Shown one piece after another: positions 24,624 through 29,415 of a DNA stretch of 29,415 nucleotides; positions within the stretch are counted from its first letter, which is position 1, and each line of letters opens with the position of its first letter. Position numbers and translations under genes: made by a program. The notes beneath the pieces were generated by a model, which saw only the letters and a list, made by a program, of their open reading frames with translations, searched no databases and was not told the DNA's origin. The DNA lies in contig JBAZNL010000019.1 of assembly GCA_041649275.1 (NCBI GenBank), positions 1 through 29,415 of the forward strand. Reading direction: 5' to 3'. This DNA is from Candidatus Izemoplasmatales bacterium. Its GTDB lineage: Bacteria; Bacillota_I; Bacilli_A; Izemoplasmatales; Hujiaoplasmataceae.

Positions 24624-24974
24624 CTAGTCCTCGCGGGCATACTCGAATCCGCCGCCGACGAGGCTGGACAGATGCGATTCGATCAATATCCAGTCCTTGC
24701 GGAAGCTTTCGAGCGCCGCGCTTCCCTTCGGGGTGATCTGATAGAACCGGCGGGTCATGCCCTTCTTGTTCTTCTCCGAGTACGACGTGATCTTGCCGTC
24801 CTCGAGAAGCCGCTTGAGCGCGAAGTAAAGCGCCGCTTCGGTCAGGGAGAAGTTGCTTTTGGAGACGCTCTCGATGATCTTCGCGATCTCATAGCCGTAG
24901 CTGTCGAATTTCGCGAGGACCGACAGCACGATGTAGTCCGTGAAGCCGCGGATGTATTCGCCCGAGTTGCTCAT
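24624..24974 (-). CDS. PadR family transcriptional regulator
   Basis: A 116-residue winged-helix protein: FTDYIVLSVLAKFDSYGYEIAKIIES (about 11-36), SNFSLTEAALYFALKRLLEDGKIT (recognition region, about 40-63), and the wing SEKNKKGMTRRFYQITPKGSAALESFRKDW. This is a small PadR with a short C-terminal dimerisation helix. It is the first gene of padR-jetA-jetB-jetC, with a GGGGAGGTG ribosome site and a leader of about 70 bases. Its promoter is followed by two identical palindromes, so it most likely represses its own operon and is released by an unknown signal. I infer that it controls the SMC complex. Confidence 0.92.
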   Translation of the reverse strand: MSNSGEYIRGFTDYIVLSVLAKFDSYGYEIAKIIESVSKSNFSLTEAALYFALKRLLEDGKITSYSEKNKKGMTRRFYQITPKGSAALESFRKDWILIESHLSSLVGGGFEYARED

Positions 24975-25001
24975 CAGTTCACCTCCCCATATATAAGCAT
25001 C

Positions 25002-25011
25002 TTATGCATAA
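25002..25011. promoter_or_regulatory. Operator palindrome 1 (PadR candidate)
   Basis: TTATGCATAA, a perfect 10-base palindrome in the padR leader. It is identical to a second copy 30 bases away centre to centre (close to three helical turns). On the minus strand each copy is preceded by GA, giving a 12-base direct repeat. Confidence 0.6.
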
Positions 25012-25031
25012 TCAACTGTTGCATATGTCAT

Positions 25032-25041
25032 TTATGCATAA
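25032..25041. promoter_or_regulatory. Operator palindrome 2 (PadR candidate)
   Basis: A second copy of TTATGCATAA, directly downstream of the -10 and covering the expected transcription start. A related partial site (TTGCATATG) lies between the two copies. Confidence 0.6.
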
Positions 25042-25050
25042 TCTGTTTAT

Positions 25051-25079
25051 ATTATATCTCGTTATGCTTTGCTTGTCCA
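25051..25079 (-). promoter_or_regulatory. Promoter of the padR-jetABC operon
   Basis: Minus strand: -35 TGGACA (25074-25079), a 17-base spacer and a perfect -10 TATAAT (25051-25056). It is a strong near-consensus promoter, which suits control by repression. Confidence 0.8.
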
Positions 25080-25270
25080 TCTATTTCTGGTTCTCTGCGA
25101 GATTATCCGTTTTACCGCTCAAGTTGGGTCTTTCATGGCGATTCAACCATCGAATTTGCGTCGCTTGATGTCATCTTGTTGTCCGTTCGATGGTTTCCTA
25201 TGGGATGCGGCGAGCCCCATCCGCCCGTCGAGATGTTCGTCGTTTCCGTCGTCGAACCGGCTCGCTCCGA
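25080..25270. other. Intergenic stretch between the padR and DUF1538 promoters
   Basis: About 190 bases with no convincing gene. It contains a perfect 10-base inverted repeat, AACCATCGAA at 25145-25154 and TTCGATGGTT at 25186-25195, around a 31-base loop. A shorter GGATG/CATCC pair lies near 25203-25220. The sequence is less GC-rich than the coding DNA to its right. It could hold a structured leader or small RNA, or be decayed sequence; I cannot tell which. Confidence 0.4.
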
Positions 25271-25300
25271 TTGACGGCCGCAAAGCAAACGTGATAGAAT
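25271..25300 (+). promoter_or_regulatory. Promoter of the DUF1538-PII operon
   Basis: -35 TTGACG (25271-25276), an 18-base spacer and -10 TAGAAT (25295-25300) extended by TGA. The GTG start of the first gene is 26 bases downstream. Confidence 0.7.
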
Positions 25301-25326
25301 GAATCTCGACGAAGGGAGATGATGAT

Positions 25327-26820
25327 GTGCGGGAACTGCAGAGCAAATCCCGGGAAGTCCTGTTCGCCGTCCTTCCCGTCGTCCTCGTCGTCCTCGTCTT
25401 CCATCTGTTCATCGATCCGCTTCCGGACGAACTGTTCTGGCGGTTCGTGATCGGTGCCGTCGTGATCGTCCTCGGCCTCACGACCTTTCTGATCGGCATC
25501 GACATCGGCATCACTCCGGTCGGCGAGCTGATCGGCCAGCGCATCGCCAAGTCCAACCGGGTCTGGATCGTCGTCGTGCTCGGGCTTCTGCTCGGGTTCC
25601 TGATCTCCGTCGCCGAACCCGATCTGCTCGTGCTCGCGGATCAGATATCGGCGGTGACCGACGCGAGCATCGCCGCCTCCTCGGTCATCCTCCTCGTCTC
25701 GATCGGCGTCGGCGTCTTCGTGATGCTCGGGCTGATCCGCATCCTCTTCTCGATCCCCCTGTATCTCTCGCTTGCGATCATCTATCCGGTCATCGCCATC
25801 TTCTGTCTCTTCATGAAGCCGGAGATGATCGCGATCGCCTTCGACGCGTCCGGTGCGACCACCGGAGCCCTCACGGTCCCGTTCATCATGTCCCTCGCGA
25901 CCGGCGTCGCGGTCCTGCATCGCAACTCCAAGAGCGCCGAGAAGGACTCGTTCGGCCTCGTCGCGCTCGCTTCCGCGGGAGCGATCCTCGGCTTTCTCGC
26001 GCTCGCCGCGATCATCGATCCGCAAAATCTGATCGGAATCCTCCCCGAAGCCTCGACGGAGCATGGCATCTTCCTGCCGTTCTGGCATGAACTGACGAGA
26101 AAGGCGGGCGACTCGTTCATCGCGCTTTCACCGGTTCTCTTGCTCTTCCTCCTGGGCAACCTGTTCTTCTTCAAACTGCGCCCGCGCACATTCGCGCGAA
26201 TCGCCAAGGGCTTCGTCTTCACCTATGTCGGGCTCACGCTCTTCCTCGTCGGCGTCAACGCCGGGTTCATGGAAGCCGGGCGGACGGTCGGCATCGCCCT
26301 GACGGACCGTTCGCTCTTCCTCACCCTGCTCGTCTCCTTCCTGCTCGGGTTCTTCACCGTGATGGCCGAACCGGCCGTATATATCCTGACGCACCAGATC
26401 GAGGACATCACCTCCGGTTCGATCCGCCGCCGGCTCGTCCTGTTCACGCTCGCGATCGGCGTCGGGATCGCCCTGGTCCTGAACGTGATCCGCATCCTCG
26501 TTCCCGATCTGCGGCTTTGGACCATCCTCCTGCCCGGATATCTGATCGCGCTCGTCCTCATGTTCTTCACCCCGAAGCTGTTCATCGCGATCGGGTTCGA
26601 TGCCGGCGGCGTCGCCAGCGGTCCGATCACCGCGACCTTCGTGCTCGCCTTCTCCCAGGGAATCGCCTTCGGCGGAACCGCCGGAGGACTCGGCGACGTG
26701 TTCGGGATGATCGCCCTGATCGCCCTCACCCCGATCATCGCGATCGAGATCCTCGGCGTCCTCTACCGCCGCCAGACCCACCGAAAGGAAGTGGTTTCCC
26801 GTGCCGAATTCCATGAATAG
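25327..26820 (+). CDS. DUF1538 multipass membrane protein
   Basis: A 497-residue membrane protein made of two similar halves, the DUF1538 plan. Each half has a helix ending GLTTFLIGIDIGITPVGELIG (about 50-71) or GLTLFLVGVNAGFMEAGRTVG (about 304-324), then GFLISVAEPDLLVLADQI (about 92-110) or GFFTVMAEPAVYILTHQI (about 341-358), and a GFDAGG or AFDASG loop (about 174 and 421). The AEP motif and small-residue loops in hydrophobic helices suggest a transporter or channel; the substrate is unknown. The start is GTG with an AAGGGAG ribosome site. It overlaps the PII-like gene by 20 bases, so the two are coupled, and PII-type proteins commonly gate or sense transporters. Confidence 0.9.
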   Translation: MRELQSKSREVLFAVLPVVLVVLVFHLFIDPLPDELFWRFVIGAVVIVLGLTTFLIGIDIGITPVGELIGQRIAKSNRVWIVVVLGLLLGFLISVAEPDLLVLADQISAVTDASIAASSVILLVSIGVGVFVMLGLIRILFSIPLYLSLAIIYPVIAIFCLFMKPEMIAIAFDASGATTGALTVPFIMSLATGVAVLHRNSKSAEKDSFGLVALASAGAILGFLALAAIIDPQNLIGILPEASTEHGIFLPFWHELTRKAGDSFIALSPVLLLFLLGNLFFFKLRPRTFARIAKGFVFTYVGLTLFLVGVNAGFMEAGRTVGIALTDRSLFLTLLVSFLLGFFTVMAEPAVYILTHQIEDITSGSIRRRLVLFTLAIGVGIALVLNVIRILVPDLRLWTILLPGYLIALVLMFFTPKLFIAIGFDAGGVASGPITATFVLAFSQGIAFGGTAGGLGDVFGMIALIALTPIIAIEILGVLYRRQTHRKEVVSRAEFHE

Positions 26821-27466
26821 TCTCGCCCTCTACGTCGCCATCGTCAACTACGGGGAGGCCAAGAAGGTGATCGATCTGGCGCGGATCGCCGGCGTCCAGG
26901 GCGCCACCATCTTCTACGGCTACGGCACGATGAACAAGGGCTTCCTCGCGATGATCGGCCTCTCCGACGTCAAGAAGGAGATCGTCCTGATGTGCTCCGA
27001 CACCGAATGCGGCGACCGCGCCGCGAAGCTGATCTTCGAGACGATGCAGATGCACAGGCACCACCGCGGCGTGATCCTCTCGCTGTCGATCGACTCGCTC
27101 TTCGGCTCCGCTTCCCTCACCCCGCTTTCCCACCAACCGAACAAGGAGGCTCCCATGGAAAACCAGGCCATCTTCACGATCGTCGACAAAGGCAAGGCGG
27201 AACTCGTCATCGACGCCGCCGCATCCTCCGGCGCGACCGGCGGCACCGTCATCAACGCGCGCGGTTCCGGCATCCACGAGACCAAGAGGATCTTCAACAT
27301 CCCGATCGAACCGGAGAAGGAGATCGTCCTCACGATCGCCCCGACGGAAAAGGTCGAGGCGATCACCACCGCGATCCGGAAGGAATTGAAGATCGACGAC
27401 CCCGGCATGGGGATCGTCTTCGTCATGGACGTCCGCAGCGACTACGGACTATACAAAGGAAAGTAA
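26801..27466 (+). CDS. Tandem PII-like signal protein
   Basis: A 221-residue protein with two PII-like units: residues about 8-100 (ALYVAIVNYGEAKKVIDLARIAGVQGAT, FYGYGTMN, VKKEIVLMCSD) and about 118-218 (MENQAIFTIVDKGKAELVIDAAASSGATGGTVINARGSG, IPIEPEKEIVLTIAPTEKVEAITTAIRKEL, then GMGIVFVMDVRSDYGL). Each unit keeps the strand-helix start and the glycine-rich loop of the PII fold. The second ends in a PII-like C-terminal strand; the first is more diverged. Classical PII proteins are single-domain trimers; two fused units are unusual. The start is GTG at 26801 (AAAGGAAG site). An internal ATG at 27155 has GGAGG before it and could give a separate second domain. It probably regulates the adjacent DUF1538 protein. 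Confidence 0.85.
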   Translation: MPNSMNSLALYVAIVNYGEAKKVIDLARIAGVQGATIFYGYGTMNKGFLAMIGLSDVKKEIVLMCSDTECGDRAAKLIFETMQMHRHHRGVILSLSIDSLFGSASLTPLSHQPNKEAPMENQAIFTIVDKGKAELVIDAAASSGATGGTVINARGSGIHETKRIFNIPIEPEKEIVLTIAPTEKVEAITTAIRKELKIDDPGMGIVFVMDVRSDYGLYKGK

Positions 27467-27478
27467 ATTCCCATATGT

Positions 27479-27512
27479 AAAAAAACAGGAGCGGGTTTCC
27501 GTTCCTGTTTTT
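27479..27512. terminator. Bidirectional terminator after the PII-like gene
   Basis: AAAAACAGGA and TCCTGTTTTT form a hairpin with an inner CGG/CCG stem and a GTTT loop. The A and T runs make it work in both directions, ending both the PII-like gene and the opposing AT-rich gene. Confidence 0.85.
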
Positions 27513-27527
27513 CTATGAGTGTCTTTT

Positions 27528-28208
27528 TCACTTGAACAAAACCAACATTATACCAAACCGTTCCAGATACGTAATACCGTCATTGAAAATTGCATTCGGA
27601 AACACTTTCTTAATCGCTAAGCTGATTTCATCTCTAATTTCGTTTTCAGAAAAACGCTCAATTTTTGTCAGAATTGATTCAATATCTTTAATGTTGTCTT
27701 CAATGGTAATTTGTTCAGAAAAAAAGTACGATTTTGTTTTGTCCATAAAGCATATGTGATGGGCTGTACTCCCAGAAATGGTGCTAAGCCGTCTGCAGTT
27801 GATGAATTTGGTGTGATCTTGAATTGTTTTATTTGTATAATGATTTAGAAAATCGTTTTCGGTAATGAACATTGGAGCGGCATAAAACACACTGTTTCCA
27901 AATTGATTGGCCAAAGACACGAGAAGATTGTGTTGATGAGTAACGGAATCCGGGTATATTTCAATTCGATAATACGGATTACCGAAGACTGACCATTCAT
28001 TCGCGGTTGATCTAGTTAACATTTCTGATCTTTTAAATTGAAGAAATAGGGGTCGACACTTATCAAGTCTAGCATCATATCCAAGAATCTTCTCCTTGTT
28101 TTGTGTTGGCATAAAAGGAGAATTTTCCAGCCGTCCAAAAAATGGTCCATCGACAATTTCACGAAGAAGTCCAAAGCCAAACTGAATCTCGGAAAATTGT
28201 GAATCCAT
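27528..28208 (-). CDS. AT-rich orphan protein of unknown function
   Basis: A 226-residue soluble-looking protein that I can place only as a conserved hypothetical type. Notable segments: QFGFGLLREIVDG (about 9-21), FMPTQNKEKILGYDARLDKCRPLFLQFKRSEML (about 32-64), NPYYRIEIYPDSVTHQHNLLVSLANQFGNSVFYAAPMFIT (about 77-116) and a C-terminal helical region. There is no signal peptide or membrane helix. Base composition is clearly AT-rich, with many AAA, AAT and TTT codons, unlike every neighbour, which suggests recent horizontal acquisition. The ATG follows an AAGGGATGATAG site. It is monocistronic. Its promoter is embedded in an 11-base inverted repeat, so a regulator encoded elsewhere probably controls it. 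Confidence 0.85.
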   Translation of the reverse strand: MDSQFSEIQFGFGLLREIVDGPFFGRLENSPFMPTQNKEKILGYDARLDKCRPLFLQFKRSEMLTRSTANEWSVFGNPYYRIEIYPDSVTHQHNLLVSLANQFGNSVFYAAPMFITENDFLNHYTNKTIQDHTKFINCRRLSTISGSTAHHICFMDKTKSYFFSEQITIEDNIKDIESILTKIERFSENEIRDEISLAIKKVFPNAIFNDGITYLERFGIMLVLFK

Positions 28209-28275
28209 ACTATCATCCCTTTTTGATATGTCTTGTTCGGATCATCAATGATTGAATAGAAAGAACCTAAGACAA

Positions 28276-28304
28276 ATTATATATAATGAACATTCATAAC
28301 TCAA
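28276..28304 (-). promoter_or_regulatory. Promoter of the AT-rich orphan gene
   Basis: Minus strand: -35 TTGAGT (28299-28304), a 17-base spacer and a perfect -10 TATAAT (28276-28281). The leader is about 60 bases. Confidence 0.75.
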
Positions 28305-28319
28305 GGCGGAATGTTCATT
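28285..28319. repeat. 11-base inverted repeat overlapping a promoter
   Basis: AATGAACATTC (28285-28295) and GAATGTTCATT (28309-28319) are perfect inverted copies separated by 13 bases. The -35 lies in the gap and one arm fills the -35/-10 spacer, the geometry of a repressor operator. Confidence 0.7.
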
Positions 28320-28329
28320 TTCAAATAAT

Positions 28330-28363
28330 AATGCAAAATGACGCCCCACCACTGGGACGTCAT
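28330..28363 (-). terminator. Terminator of dnaJ
   Basis: On the minus strand ATGACG-CCCA pairs with TGGG-CGTCAT across a four-base loop with one internal mismatch, followed by TTTTGCATTATTATT. It starts 8 bases after the dnaJ stop. Confidence 0.75.
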
Positions 28364-28371
28364 GTCATCGA

Positions 28372-29415
28372 TCATTTGCCTTTTCCGAAGGCGTTCTTGA
28401 ACTTGTCCCAGGTCGAGGACTGGGCGCTTCCGGCGCCTTCGAGTCGGCGGAGCTCCTCGAACGCCTTCCGTTGCTCGGGGGTGAGTTTGGTCGGCGTGAC
28501 GACGGTCACGATCACGTGCTCGTCGCCCTTGTACTTCGTGCGGACGTTGGGCGCGCCCTTCTCGCGGATGCGGAACTTGGCGTCGGACTGCGTTCCCGGC
28601 GGAATCGTGAGGAGGACCTTCCCGTAGACGGTCGGGACCTCGATCTCGGCGCCGAGCGCCGCCTGCGCGAAGCTGATGGGGATATTCACGACGATGTCGT
28701 CGCCCTCGCGGTTGAAGATGTCCGAGGGCTTGACCTCGAAGACGATGTAGAGGTCGCCGTTCGGTCCGCCATAGGCGCCCTTGTTGCCGTAGCCCTCGAG
28801 CCGGATCTGCTGCCCGGTCTCGATCCCTTCGGGGACCTTGACCTCGATGTCCTTCATGGTCTTGACGGAGCCTTCGCCGCCGCAGGTCGGACACTTCGCG
28901 GTGATTTCCTTGCCGGTGCCGTTGCAGTTCGGACAGACCGCACGGGTCTGGGTGCGGCCGAAGAGGGACTGCTGCTCGACGATGATCGAGCCGGAGCCCT
29001 TGCACCGCGAACAGGTGTGGATGTCGCTTGCGGAGCGGGCGCCGGTGCCGTGGCACTGGCGGCACTCCTCGAAGACGGGAACCTTGATCGTCTCCTTCTT
29101 GCCGAAGATCGATTCCTCGAAGGAGACGTTCATCCGGCGCTGCACGTCGGCGCCCTTGCGGGGGCGTGCGCCGCCCTGTTGGGGGCGCTGGCCGCCGCCG
29201 AAAAAGGCCGAGAAGATGTCGCCGAAGTCGAAGCCCTCGAAGCCGCCGAAGCCGCCGGGGCCCTGACCGAAGTTGGGGTTCTGCGACTGGTGGCCGAAAC
29301 GGTCGTAGTTCTGCCGCTTCTCGCCGTCGGAGAGGACCTCGTAGGCTTCCTGGACTTCCTTGAACTTGGCTTCCGCGTCCTTTTCGGTGGAGACGTCGGG
29401 ATGGTACTTCTTGGC
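28372..29415 (-). CDS. dnaJ: Chaperone DnaJ, N-terminus missing at window edge
   Basis: 347 codons are visible; the frame is open to the window edge and begins inside the J domain with AKKYHPDVSTEKDAEAKFKEVQEAYEVLSD, which includes the HPD that stimulates DnaK. A Gly/Phe-rich linker follows (GQGPGGFGGFEGFDFGDIFSAFF), then four zinc motifs: CRQCHGTG, CSRCKGSG, CPNCNGTG and CPTCGGEG, and then the substrate-binding beta domains with KVPEGIETGQQIRLEGYGNKG. It is the co-chaperone of DnaK. About 30 N-terminal residues lie outside the window. It is probably the last gene of the heat-shock operon, because a terminator follows. The zinc domain marks it as class I DnaJ. Confidence 0.95.
   Translation of the reverse strand, partial: AKKYHPDVSTEKDAEAKFKEVQEAYEVLSDGEKRQNYDRFGHQSQNPNFGQGPGGFGGFEGFDFGDIFSAFFGGGQRPQQGGARPRKGADVQRRMNVSFEESIFGKKETIKVPVFEECRQCHGTGARSASDIHTCSRCKGSGSIIVEQQSLFGRTQTRAVCPNCNGTGKEITAKCPTCGGEGSVKTMKDIEVKVPEGIETGQQIRLEGYGNKGAYGGPNGDLYIVFEVKPSDIFNREGDDIVVNIPISFAQAALGAEIEVPTVYGKVLLTIPPGTQSDAKFRIREKGAPNVRTKYKGDEHVIVTVVTPTKLTPEQRKAFEELRRLEGAGSAQSSTWDKFKNAFGKGK

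Noticed and set aside
25002..25041. The TTATGCATAA repeats as a CRISPR fragment or transposon ends
   Set aside because: There are only two short copies, no spacers of array length, no target duplication and no transposase. Their place at a promoter fits operators better.
25143..25556. A 137-codon minus-strand frame between padR and DUF1538
   Set aside because: It runs antisense into the conserved DUF1538 gene, crosses its promoter, and shows Arg/Thr/Ser-rich low-complexity sequence.
27532..27759. A 75-codon plus-strand frame antisense to the AT-rich orphan gene
   Set aside because: It has no ribosome site and lies within the coding region of the better supported opposite-strand gene.
28285..28319. 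The inverted repeat as a LexA/SOS box
   Set aside because: Bacillota LexA sites need GAAC and GTTC four bases apart. Here GAACATTC and GAATGTTC are separate arms 13 bases apart, so the match is only superficial.

Overview
The window is GC-rich, gene-dense bacterial chromosome that uses the standard code (TGA ends many genes, TGG encodes Trp). Gene content and order point to the Bacillota/Mollicutes ('Tenericutes') side of the tree. Evidence includes ParE/ParC beside PlsY, a YneF protein, a single-chain GlyQS, rpsU, phoH-ybeY-cdd-era-recO-glyQS-dnaG-rpoD-trmK-nif3 in the Bacillus-like order, and dnaJ, rsmE and mtaB nearby. The coding GC is unusually high for that group. I infer an environmental high-GC Mollicutes-like Bacillota, but I cannot name the species.

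Layout. (1) 1-2745: parE and the first codons of parC (minus strand) diverge from plsY. (2) 2873-4645: a lipoprotein with an RsgI-like extracytoplasmic domain, yneF and a 2[4Fe-4S] ferredoxin, each bounded by clear terminators. (3) 4653-5960: a two-gene operon, a DegV/FakB fatty-acid-binding protein followed by a MarR/FabT-like regulator, with a FabT-type palindrome at its promoter. (4) 6059-12019: the operon glyQS-dnaG-rpoD-trmK-nif3 (translation initiation supply, replication priming, housekeeping sigma factor, tRNA methylation). (5) 12155-15562: the operon phoH-ybeY-cdd-era-recO (ribosome and RNA maturation, pyrimidine salvage, repair). (6) 15680-18749: rpsU, a membrane-anchored protein of unknown function, and rsmE-mtaB. 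(7) 18829-28208: an accessory block between rsmE and dnaJ. It holds a thioredoxin-fold lipoprotein, a PadR-controlled SMC-like operon homologous to Wadjet jetA-jetB-jetC but with no jetD nuclease gene, a DUF1538 membrane protein coupled to a tandem PII-like protein, and an AT-rich orphan gene whose promoter sits inside an 11-bp inverted repeat. (8) 28372-29415: most of dnaJ, running off the right edge.

The most interesting system is padR-jetABC at 19366-25079. A condensin-like motor lacking the effector nuclease of Wadjet is placed under an apparently dedicated PadR repressor, with two identical palindromes 30 bp apart just downstream of a strong promoter. Next in interest are the tandem-PII/DUF1538 pair, the AT-rich promoter-embedded inverted repeat, and the FakB/FabT-like operon with its predicted operator.

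Promoters fall into two groups by eye: many carry an extended -10 (TGnTATAAT-like) with a poor -35, and the rest lack TGn but have a good -35. No tRNA, rRNA, CRISPR array, insertion sequence or attachment site was seen.
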